Shown in pieces: positions 55,449 to 64,000 of a stretch of DNA of 64,000 bases. Position 1 is the first letter of the stretch. Each line of letters opens with the position of its first letter. This DNA comes from Ahaetulla prasina. Taxonomy: Eukaryota > Chordata > Lepidosauria > Squamata > Colubridae. The translations under genes and the position numbers were made by a program. The DNA lies in the NCBI RefSeq assembly GCF_028640845.1, contig NC_080539.1:192209436-192273435 (forward strand). The letters are read 5' to 3'. The notes beneath the pieces were generated by a model. It was not told where the DNA came from. It did no database searches and worked only from the letters and a program-made list of their open reading frames with translations.

Positions 55449-56642
55449 TTAAAAACCCATAAATTTAAAACTAACCCAGTCCAGCGCAGATAAATAAGTG
55501 AGTTTTGAGCTCGCGACGAAAGGTTCGGAGGTCCGGAAGTTGACGGAGTCCTGGGGGGAGTTCGTTCCAGAGGGCGGGAGCCCCCACAGAGAAGGCCCTT
55601 CCCCTGGGCGTCGCCAGACGACACTGTCGCTACCGACGGCACCCTGAGGAGTCCCTCTGTGAGAGCGCACGGGTCGGTGAGAGGTATTCGGTAGCAGCAG
55701 GCGGTCCCGTAAATAGCCCGGCCCTATGCCATGGAGCGCTTTGAAGACGTTCACCAACACCTTGAAGCGCACCCGGAAGGCCACAGGTAGCCAGTGCAGT
55801 CTGCGCAGGATAGGTGTCACACGGGAGCCACGTGGGGCTCCCTCTATCACCCGCGCAGCTGCATTCTGGACTAACTGCAGCCTCCGGATGCCCCTCAAGG
55901 GGAGCCCCATGTAGAGAGCATTGCAGTAATCCAGACGAGACGTCACAAGGGCGTGAGTGACTGTGCACAAGGCATCCCGGTCTAGAAAGGGGCGCAACTG
56001 GCGCACCAGGCGAACCTGGTGGAAAGCTCTCCTGGAGACGGCCGTCAGGTGGTCCTCAAAAGACAGCCGTTCATCCAGGAGAACGCCCAAGTTGCGCACC
56101 CTCTCCATCGGGGCCAATGACTCGCTCCCAACAGTCAGCCGTGGACTCAGCTGGCTGTACCGGGATGCCGGCATCCACAGCCACTCCGTCTTGGAGGGAT
56201 TGAGCTTGAGCCTGTTTCTCCCCATCCAGACCCGTACGGCTTCCAAGCACCGGGACAGCACTTGATAGCTTCATTGGGGTGGCCCGGTGTGGAAAAGTAC
56301 AGCTGGGTGTCATCAGCGACAGCTGGTACCTCACACGAAGCCACTGATGATCTCACCCAGCGGCTTCATATAGATGTTGAACAGAAGGCGAGAGAATCGA
56401 CCCCTGCGGCACCCACAAGTGAGGCGCTGCGGGTGACCTCTGCCCGTCAACACCGTCTGCGACCGGTCAGAGATAGGAGGAGAACCACCGATACACGGTG
56501 CCTCCCACTCCCAATCCTCCAACCGGCGCAGCAGGATACCATGGTCGATGGTATCGAAAGCCGCTGAGAGGTCTAATAGGACCAGGGCAGAGGAACAACC
56601 CCTATCCCTGGCCCTCCAGAGATCATCCACCAACGCGACCAA
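55449..56642 (-). pseudogene. L2-like LINE reverse transcriptase, frameshifted
   Basis: The pieces are LVLLDLSAAFDTIDHGILLR (frame ending 56642), VADDTQLYFSTPGHPNEAIK (frame ending 56356), and NRLKLNPSKTEWLWMPAS onward (56261-55449, 270 residues), with RNLGVLLDERLSFEDHLTAV and HWLPVAFRVRFKVLV. At least two frame changes and a mutated first residue of the catalytic motif show loss of function. Confidence 0.85.
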
Positions 56643-56969
56643 AGCCGTCTCAGTGCTGTAACCGGGCCGGAAGCCGGACTGGAACGGGTCTAGATAGACA
56701 GTTTCCTCCAGGTGCCGGGGAACTGATATGCCACCATACTCTCTACAACCTTCGCCGAGCGGGTTGGAGACCGACGATAATTACCTAAAACAGCCGGGTC
56801 CAGGAAGGCTTCTTGAGGAGGGCCTCACCACCGCCTCTTTCAAGGCGGCGGAAGACTCCTCCAACAAGGAAGCACTCGTAATCCCCTGGAGCCAGCCTCG
56901 TGTCACCTCCTGAGTGGCCAGCACCAGCCAGGAGGGCACGGGTCCAGTAAACACGTGGTGGCATTCAAT

Positions 56970-58145
56970 CTACCCAGCAACCTGTCCATGTCCTCGGAGC
57001 CACAGGGTCAAACTCATCCCAGACAATATCACCAAGACCGCCTCAGACGCCCCGTCCGAATCGCCACAATTTTGGTCCAGACCGTCCCGAAGCTGAACGA
57101 TTTTATCGTATAGATAACCGTTAAACTCCTCAGCACGTCCCTGCAACGGGTCATCCCGCTCCCCCTGGTGAAGGAGGGAGCGGGTCACCCGAAACAGGGC
57201 AGCTGGGCGGTTATCTGCCGACGCAATGAGGGAGGAGGCGTAGCAACGCCTCGCTTCCCTCAGTGCCACTAGGTAGGTCCTAGTATAGGATCTAACTAGT
57301 GTCCGATCAGCCTCTGAACGGCTGGACCTCCAAGAACTCTCTAGGCGTCTTCTCCGGCGTTTCATCCCCCTCAGCTCCTCCGAGGACCAAGGGGCCGGGT
57401 GGGATCTGCGCCGGGTCAGAGGCCGCAGAGGCACGACACGGTCTAAAGCCCCAGCCGCAGCCTGTTCCCAGGCTGCGGCTAGTTCCTCTGCCGTGCCGTG
57501 AGCCAGATCCTCAGGGAATGGCCCAAGCTCCGTCCGAAACCTCTCTGGGTCCATCAGGCGCCTGGGACGGTACCACCGTAGTGGTTCCGTCTCCCTGCGG
57601 TGTTGGGTAGCGGTCAGAAAGTCCAGGCGAAGGAGAGAGTGATCTGACCATGACAAAGGTTCTGTGACTATATCTCTCAAGTCCAGATCCTTCAACCACT
57701 GACCAGAGATGAAAATCAGGTCCAGTGTGCCTCCCCCGATGTGAGTAGGGCCATCCACTACTTGAGTCAGGTCCAGGGCCGTCATGGAGGCCATGAACTC
57801 CCGAGCTACTGTCGATGACGAGCCAGCAGATGGCAAGTTAAAGTCCCCCATGACTAAAAATCTGGGGGTCTCCACTGCCACCCCGGCAAGCACCTCCAGA
57901 AGCTCGGGCAGGGCGGCTGTCACGCAGCAAGGAGCCAGGTACGCGACCAGCAAGCCCATCTGACATCTATGACCCCACCTCACAAGAGGATTCACACCCG
58001 GCAATCTGAGGTACAGTGGCCTCCTTGGCTCTAGACTCTCTTTAATAACAACCGCCACCCCCACCCCTACCCTGGGCCCTCGGCTGATGGAATGCACGGA
58101 AACCCGGTGGGCACATCTCAACCAGGGCACGCCTTCAGTGCCCAA
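56970..58145 (-). CDS. L2-like LINE endonuclease frame
   Basis: The open frame of 391 residues has APE-type endonuclease motifs in order: LVAYLAPCC, FLVMGDFNLPSAG (GDFN), DGPTHIGGGTLDLIF, and SDHSLLRLDF with the catalytic Asp-His. It then enters the linker before RT (RSHPAPWSSEELRGMKRRRR, LLHQGERDDPLQG). The enzyme nicks target DNA to prime reverse transcription. The N-terminal Asn/Glu part of the endonuclease is not in this frame and must lie in a broken stretch upstream. This ORF is unlikely to be expressed. Confidence 0.85.
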   Translation of the reverse strand: MGTEGVPWLRCAHRVSVHSISRGPRVGVGVAVVIKESLEPRRPLYLRLPGVNPLVRWGHRCQMGLLVAYLAPCCVTAALPELLEVLAGVAVETPRFLVMGDFNLPSAGSSSTVAREFMASMTALDLTQVVDGPTHIGGGTLDLIFISGQWLKDLDLRDIVTEPLSWSDHSLLRLDFLTATQHRRETEPLRWYRPRRLMDPERFRTELGPFPEDLAHGTAEELAAAWEQAAAGALDRVVPLRPLTRRRSHPAPWSSEELRGMKRRRRRLESSWRSSRSEADRTLVRSYTRTYLVALREARRCYASSLIASADNRPAALFRVTRSLLHQGERDDPLQGRAEEFNGYLYDKIVQLRDGLDQNCGDSDGASEAVLVILSGMSLTLWLRGHGQVAG

Positions 58146-60006
58146 CCAGGTCTCCGTGCGCCTATAATATCCGTGGCACCCCTGAATCAGATCATGTATT
58201 AGGGGGCCTTGTTAACCACGGACCGTCGTTGCATAACATCAGGCGAAGGCCCAGGCTCTGAGGGTCTTGACCATCCGGGAACGGAGAAGTCAGGGGATCG
58301 GGCACGCGATCGCCTGTATACATCGAACGCGTGACCCCTAAACCGATGCGATCCCCTTCCGCCATATCTGCCCCTCCCACTTACCGTGCAAATGGACTCA
58401 CCCTCACACAAAGGAACACACTCCCCCCCCATAACCTCCGAACCTATTTGATAGTCGCCACGAGCATGCGCTGGAGCTGGTTTCCCCCCCAACAGGCTAC
58501 CCCCATCACCCGCCCTATCCCTCCCCTTAAAATTCCCTTAAAATCCCCAATAAAAACGACTAAAGAGTTCATTAAAATCCCTAAGCCTCCTAGATTTCGC
58601 ATGCCATCTCTCGGGTTCCAAAACCCGTCCTCAAGATGTGCCCTCGATAATGTGGAGGCCAGACCTCTTGAGAGAGGGAGTCTCGCAGGGCAAGAAGGTC
58701 CGCGTTGAAAATCTTCGCATGAATAAATAAAGTACAAAACGGTCAGCAGTCCATCCAGGCCGGTCAAAATGTCAAGATGTTATTGTAGCGCGGTTATTAT
58801 AGCAAGGTTAGGCTCTCTGGCTGGTGATATGAGCCGTGGACTTCCCGGGCTCCATGGGGCCGTTATTCTGCCCTCTAACCCAAACGGTCCCACTCGCCCC
58901 AGGTACAGATGGCTAGCCATTCTCCGCCAAGTCAGTCAATTGGTGTTAAAGTCAATATGGGCCTTGATGTCAGGGACTCCATACCCAGTTGCTCCAGGCT
59001 TGCTCCAGGCCTGATCTTGAACAGTCCTAGGCCGAGCTGCCGAGGGTCTAAAAAAGGGCCAGCCACACCTCCGAGTCCTCCTCCGAGGGGCGAAACCCTC
59101 CAGATGGCAACATTTGACCCTCCGCCACTACCACTCAGCGGACGATCTTCTCGTCTCTCCTCCTCTCTGGCATTGATGGAAAAACCGTTCTCCGGCCTTG
59201 ATCGAAAACCCTCAGTCCCTGGGGGTGGGGGGGCCATCCGCCGCCGCCGCCATCGCCGCCGATACCCGGAAGCCAAGCGCGACCGCCGTGGCCATCACCC
59301 CAGCCAGAGGCCCAGCAAGGCCCCAACAGAAGTCCGAAGGATAAGCCGAGGAAAACGCCAGGCTCCAAGGGAGAGAAGTCCGGCCAAGTCCCATCCAGCA
59401 CCGTTGGAAAAAAAAAGCCCCTAGCCCCTGGGGGGGGGCTGCCGTCGCCGCCGTCGCCGCCAGACCCAAAGGCCCGCAGCGCCCGCCACGGCCACGGCCA
59501 CCACCCCCAGGAAGGTGGGGAGACGCCGAGGGAGCTGCCGGGCCGCCGAGGGGGCCACTGAGCTACCGAAGGGCTACCGCAGGACCACAGAGCCGCCATT
59601 GGGCCGTCACTGGGCCGCCGATCTTCCCGCAGGCCCAGGCAGGCCGTAGCAAAGAACGCCGGGGCTAAACCGCCATAACAGGCGCCAGGGCAGAGTCGCC
59701 AGAGCAGAGCCGCCGAGTCCGGGCAGAGCCGCCACCAAGAAATGTCAGAGGCGCCACCAGGGGAGTCGCCAAGCCGCCGGGCCCACCGCCAAACAACCAC
59801 CGCCCCGAGGAGACGCTGAGGAAAACCGCCGAGCCTACCGCAGAGCCTATCAGCTGTTCCGAGGCTCGCGGCTCGGCGGGCCTCAGCTCAAACGCCTCCT
59901 CTGATGTTCCGCCGGAAGGGTCTGGGACCGGAGGGCTAAAGAAGACCCCCCTCTCGGTCCCAGACCCCCTGGAAAAGCCGTGGACCGCACCGCGAAGATC
60001 GTCACC

Positions 60007-60027
60007 GCGCCATCTTGGCGCATGCGC
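60007..60027 (-). promoter_or_regulatory. Abutting NRF1-like and YY1-like motifs at the LINE 5' end
   Basis: On the minus strand GCGCATGCGC (60027-60018, a palindromic NRF1 site) is followed directly by CAAGATGGCGC (60017-60007, a YY1 site). If the element starts at 60034 these lie at about +8 to +28. The human L1 5' end has a YY1 site at a comparable position that sets the transcription start. A role here is inferred only. Confidence 0.65.
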
Positions 60028-60040
60028 AGTTACGTTGTTA

Positions 60041-60667
60041 AGTTGTTCAATGTTCAATGTTTCAATACACCATTCTAATGCCAGTCACCATATTATTTAA
60101 ACATACATCCAGGTGAAGGGGAAACTGATGTGCCACCATACTCTCTACAACCTTCGCCACGAAATAAATGTTTATTTCTCTTATCAGTTTTCCCAGACTT
60201 GTAGGGGTAAAGTATATTTTCCATTCATCAGTAGGTGACTCCCTCAGCTTAGGTTTCAGCGTAGTCTCAGATCTCACAAGTATTTAATCCAATTTTAATT
60301 CAATTTATGGAAGCAAAGTCAGTTATTAAGTAAATAGTTTCAGCATTTTAAAATGCCTTTCCAAAAACACCACCTACCCAGTTTAAAAGTCCAATGTTCT
60401 ATGTTTTAAATGTTTTTTTACTTTTCTTCCCTTAGTTCCTTTCTTTCGGGTCCAGAATTTTTCTCTAAGTAGTTTTCACCCCTTGAACAAGTAATTCTAA
60501 GAGTCTCTTTTCCTGATTTTTTTTTCCTTTTAGGGTTAGGTTCTAGGTAAAAAAAGGAATAATCTCACCCAGTTCCAATCACTGTTCATCTAGACCGCTC
60601 CTGCACTTTCTTTATTGCCTCGGCTGTCCCAGCTTCATGGCAGCCATGGATGGCTCTTCTCTTTGTC
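60041..60667. other. Flank with LINE-derived filler and unassigned AT-rich DNA
   Basis: 60109-60158 duplicates part of the L2-like LINE RT region (56708-56757). Beyond it the sequence is AT-rich, with no element that I can name. Confidence 0.4.
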
Positions 60668-60853
60668 ATGGATGAGAGGGAAAAGAGCCCTGGGCCAAGC
60701 GGAGAGAATGAGGTGGCTGGATGGAGTCACTGAAGTAGTAAGCATGAGCTTAAATGGTCTCAGGGGGATGGTAGAGGAGAGGAAGGCCTGGGGGAAAGTT
60801 GTCCATGGGATTGTGATGGGTCAGACACAACTTCGCAACTAACAACAACGACA
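60668..60853 (+). mobile_element. Bov-B LINE 3' end
   Basis: The frame reads ERMRWLDGVTEVVSMSLNGL, RGMVEERKAWGKVVHGIVMG and QTQLRN, the C-terminus of Bov-B RT. The DNA ends GGTCAGACACAACTTCGCAA and CTAACAACAACGAC. This is a diagnostic Bov-B tail, widespread in squamates. Confidence 0.88.
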
Positions 60854-60952
60854 GTGACCTATTATTTTAGCTCTTAGTAAGAAACCCAAAGAGATTTGTT
60901 TAAAAAAACTACATTATTTAGTATAATTATTCAATGCCTGGAAAGAGGGTCT

Positions 60953-61135
60953 GGGCGTGCATAAGAGCACAAAAGTGCCTACCGTTCCTGTCCTATTGTT
61001 CCTTTCATTATATCAAATTAACATAGTTGTTGCATACTTTTACTTATATATATATATATTTCTTTCATGATGTGTTGTTTTTATTTATGACGATGTTTGT
61101 GTATACTGTTGTGACAAAATAAAATAAAGAACTGA
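60953..61135 (+). mobile_element. LINE 3' end (as at 43665-43915)
   Basis: GGGCGTGCATAAGAGCACAA is at its start and GTTGTGACAAAATAAAATAA at its end. It is an unspecified CR1-type LINE tail. Confidence 0.6.
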
Positions 61136-62639
61136 TTCTGGTTCTATCAGCCTAACTGTATTATTCTGGATTTATATTTCTATAAACAGCTTTGTTTATC
61201 TTATAGGTTTATAGGGACTTTTAACGCATTTCTCCCTTTAATGAACTTTATTGGATTTTTCTATCCACAAGAAGGAAATCCAACATAAGGAATATCCACT
61301 CAAGGTTTTCAACTTTGAAACAAAACATAGATTAAGACATCTAGACTGGGGAATTGCCTATATTTTTAGTATAAAGATCAATAATAGTTAAATGTTTTCT
61401 TTTAAGAGTTTAAGGCTAGCCTCTTGCCTTGCAATCTTAATTTTTTCTTGTGTTATCTGCCACATATATTACAATATTAAGATTTACTGAATTTTTGTTT
61501 CTGGGTGTAAAATGGCTTTTTAGCTATCAAAGGTAAATAGGAGATGACATTGTAGAGAAGGAATTTTTTAAAACAGAAGAGATTGTACAACATTTGTTAC
61601 AATCAACCTGCTTTACTTTATTATGAAATATATTCTCACAGATTAACTGCATTATACTGGAATATAATATTACTAGTAAATTCAACAGAAACAAAAGAGA
61701 TTTGGATACTTTGATCATACATTTGTGGTTTTAAGGGTGACTTTGATAATGAATACAACAAATTAATGGACACCAAAAATTATCTTCAGTTCAGAGAACT
61801 GAAGCTGTTATTTCTTTTTAAACTATTTCTCAACTAATATTAATAGTATGAATAGCTAATTTAAAAGGAAAAATAGATGTTTGAAACTCTAAAAGGAAAA
61901 TGCACATATTATATATCTTTAAGACTCCCATAAAGCTGTCAGAATGAAAATACTTTGATCGTACATTTGTGGTCTCAGGCAGATAAGAAGAAATGGATCA
62001 ACTACTGTATATATTTGAATATTTGAATTTGGAATTTGAAAAACAAACTCAAGATGAACTAGGGAAATTTATATGTTTTAAGGATGAATTTGAGGAAAAA
62101 CAGCTGATATAATTTATGCCCCAAATGATAACGAAATAAAGATCTATGAAATATTTTTTCGATTCCTTTTTATGGTACAAAGATAGTCTGATTCTTGGAA
62201 ATATAAATGGTTTGTTTTCCTTCTGAAACATGGACAAATCTGCTTTAAAGGAACCTTTATCTGGCAAACTTTCCCATAATGTTTTACTCTATATATCATT
62301 ACTATCTTTTTCAATGTATTTGAATGCAAATATCTTGCCATGAAATAACTTACATACTGCTCTTTAGTTCATAATGTGAAGAGGTATGTGCTGAATTTCT
62401 AATACATTATTAACTAGTCCCATGCATGTGATAGTAGCAGTGCTACATACACCTAATATTAGCCTAATAATTGTAAGATTAAACAAAAAAACTTCCAGAC
62501 GGAAGAGATGGAAATTTAACAAATTTGTATTAGTACAAGTGTTTATGAAATTGAAATGACAAGAATTTAAAAGGTTCCAAACCAATTTAATCTAATGTGT
62601 TTTTATCTACAGTACAGTACTCCAGCAAAGCACTTATGA
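61136..62639. other. SPAG16 intron, no recognisable element
   Basis: AT-rich sequence. No support for coding sequence or repeats. Confidence 0.45.
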
Positions 62640-63260
62640 AAGGATGTGTATCTCTCTGCCTTAAAACAGAAAGAAATCTATGCAAAAATAGGAGATACTG
62701 AAGCAATTAGAATTAAGAAATAATCATCTATTTAAAACAAAAGAATGAAAGAAATGTATAATCAACTAGATTTAATGGAAGTAAATGAGATCCATGAGAA
62801 ATTGAATTTTGTTAAACAGAAATATTTTGAAAAAGGCAATGTCAGATAAATTGTTGCCTTTCCAATGCAAAAGGAGTTAGACAAAATAACTGTTACCTCG
62901 ATTTGGGATGCAGACATGTTTCTATAATGTACATGATGAAGCAATTTATATACTATTGTTACATACTATTAAAGATTATAGTGAACATCTGGTGCCGAAA
63001 AGGCTAAAGAGCATTTGAATACAATATTACTCATAAAGCTTATAGATCAACAAAAAATAATTCTTAATAAAGATATAATTTTAAAAAAATAGAAACAGAA
63101 CAAAGTTCCAGGACTTATAGCATCTATGGAATATATTGCACAACTTTTCCAGAAATTTTAATTAAATTGTTAGCTCAGGTATTAAATGAGATTCCAAGCA
63201 TCAAGAATTTCCTTCATCATGGAAAGAAGCTTACATTGCCCATTTATTGATCAGCATAGA
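62640..63260 (+). mobile_element. L1 ORF2 remnant, heavily decayed
   Basis: Broken translation gives NFVKQKYFEKGNV, LLPFQCKRS/FPMQKELDKITVTS, KVPGLIASMEYIAQLFQKF and VLNEIPSIK-like blocks. These follow the order of the region before and at the start of the L1 RT domain. It has many stops and shifts. Confidence 0.5.
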
Positions 63261-63459
63261 TAAAACATCGCTAAGTATGCCTCAGCAAGAGAATGATCTT
63301 GAATTTTAGTAATATTCCATATAAATCTATTATATAAATTGTATCAGTCAGGAAAATATATACAAAAAGCAGCAGTTGCAACTAGTATCAGGTCTCTAGT
63401 CTAAGATTGTAATAAACTGATTGATTGAACTAGTATCAAATAGATTTGAATGTACGTAC

Positions 63460-63567
63460 CTTTTAATGTCATTAATGAGTCTGTTCTTTTCCTGGACTAC
63501 TCTTTTATGATGCATTCTATGGAAGTCACGCTCTTTCTGCATTTTTAGTAGTGCATCTTTAGCTTTA
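63460..63567 (-). CDS. SPAG16: SPAG16 exon, coiled-coil segment with ERDFHRMHHKR motif
   Basis: This internal exon of 108 bp encodes KAKDALLKMQ, then KERDFHRMHHKRVVQEKN, then RLINDIK. The acceptor is a CAG directly before the exon, and the first base (T) completes a codon from the previous exon. The donor is G|GTACGTAC, leaving AG as the first two bases of an Arg codon, completed by the G that starts the exon at 49516. The segment is highly charged and predicted helical, as expected for the coiled coil ahead of the WD domain. It is the most conserved stretch seen and the basis of the gene call. No stop or frame break is present. Confidence 0.9.
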
Positions 63568-64000
63568 CTGCATGGAAACAAAAAAATATGATTTCTAAAT
63601 AAATTTCTATTCTTTAGGTAAGTGAGGTATCAATCATGAGGACTAGCCTTCCTGTCTCAGTAATATAGTCTTAAAATCTCCAATAAAAGAAGCACATTAA
63701 TACTTGATCTAGCTTTATTGCCTATCCTGGTTTCATTTAACCTGTTATTTGCATCCCTCATTCATTTTTGTCAACAGTAGGTGTAATGGTATATTCTAGA
63801 TATATGGCATGTTCTGTTATTTTTGCATGGATTTTGTTTCTTGCCTGTGCATTTTCCTTCTTTTCTTATTATCCAAAAATTTTGTGGTATGATTGAACTA
63901 TGAGTGAGTGAACTTGCTCTTGCCTAACAACTTTGTTCTTTTCCTATTCATGTGAATTGTGTGCCCTACAATTCATTGAAAATCAGGGATGGGTAGACTT
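63568..64000. other. SPAG16 intron upstream of the first exon seen
   Basis: AT-rich sequence with nothing recognisable. Confidence 0.5.

Larger units (their letters stand above)
55276..60034 (-). mobile_element. L2-like LINE, almost full length but decayed
   Basis: On the minus strand: a 5' end at about 60034, a GC-rich 5' region to about 58150, an apurinic-type endonuclease frame (58145-56970), RT in broken frames (56642-56147), and an RT C-terminal frame (56261-55449). The 3' end has GAGGGGCGGTATAAAAATTT and an (AAAT)n tail near 55276-55310. A 6-bp flank repeat TTGTTA (55270-55275 and 60035-60040) is a possible target duplication. Catalytic YADD has become VADD (around 56320). It is the same family as 1-625. 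Confidence 0.9.
36118..63567 (-). other. SPAG16: SPAG16 gene, partial (five internal exons and their introns)
   Basis: Five exons on the minus strand join in phase and read as one protein segment that matches what I recall of vertebrate SPAG16: the ERDFHRMHHKR block, then KMLTSLERDKVVGQ, then a linker with DSEFP and NPYL. SPAG16 is the PF20 homologue, a WD-repeat protein of the central pair of motile cilia and sperm flagella. Exon lengths are 108, 118, 70, 149 and 131 bp. Each exon is bounded by AG and GT, and the bases left over at every junction add up to whole codons. This is the strongest evidence that the gene is real. The upstream N-terminal exons should lie to the right of the window and the WD40 exons to the left. 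Introns here are about 14, 4, 6.5 and 2.3 kb and are filled with repeats. I could not find the next exon (expected to start with Cys and lead into the first WD repeat) between 1 and 36117. Confidence 0.9.

Noticed and set aside
59135..59800. 221-residue open frame in the 5' region of the L2-like LINE
   Set aside because: It is Gly/Pro/Trp/Arg low-complexity translation of CpG-rich DNA, with no zinc knuckle or other ORF1 motif. Long frames are expected in such GC-rich sequence.

Overview
The window is vertebrate nuclear DNA and almost certainly comes from a squamate reptile, most likely an advanced snake. Three things point there. A CR1-type LINE with a TTCTA pentanucleotide tail occurs in two copies, which is the arrangement described for snake CR1-L3 ('Snake1') elements. 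Bov-B, L2-like, CR1, L1, Penelope and DIRS retroelements coexist with tRNA-derived and 5S-derived SINEs. The tRNA-derived SINEs look like squamate Sauria-type SINEs. There are no prokaryotic features, and no complete host gene lies in the window.

Host gene: five consecutive coding exons on the minus strand (63460-63567, 49399-49516, 45157-45226, 38501-38649, 36118-36248) have matching splice phases and encode the N-terminal coiled-coil and linker part of SPAG16 (PF20), an axonemal central-apparatus WD-repeat protein. The WD40 exons are not visible and presumably lie beyond the left edge. Everything else is intron of SPAG16 filled with mobile elements.

Layout: 1-625 is an L2-like LINE 3' end, followed by a SINE. 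At 1748-3886 there is a decayed Ty3/gypsy element with a second LTR inserted in its gag, next to a minus-strand L1 (3887-6850). At 7600-9122 sits a Tc1-like transposon. Two solo LTRs follow (9760-10390 and 10842-11212), then a second, internally deleted Tc1-like element (11804-12716). At 16137-18706 is an L1 derivative that keeps ORF1 but has lost nearly all of ORF2, with a clean target-site duplication. At 18658-20935 is an essentially perfect 1,139-bp tandem duplication. At 19.6-28.7 kb two Penelope-like elements lie head to head, one of them interrupted by a nearly complete 5.7-kb DIRS tyrosine-recombinase retrotransposon. At 29.4-54.9 kb a series of hAT-like non-autonomous elements is scattered among the SPAG16 exons, several with 8-bp target duplications. 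One of these regions (53761-54862) carries a UBA2 exon-1-like fragment next to a long inverted repeat. At 55276-60034 is a nearly full-length, decayed L2-like LINE whose 5' end has abutting NRF1-like and YY1-like motifs. The right end holds a Bov-B 3' end and L1 ORF2 debris before the first SPAG16 exon seen.

The elements do not act together as a pathway. They record successive nested insertions in one large intron-rich gene. The most interesting items are the UBA2-exon capture with hairpin, the ORF1-only L1 derivative, the DIRS-in-Penelope nest, the LINE promoter-like 5' end, the Tc1 element resembling fish Tc1 elements, and a palindrome formed around one end of a hAT-like element. Family names are given from recognition of motifs and from memory; no database was searched.
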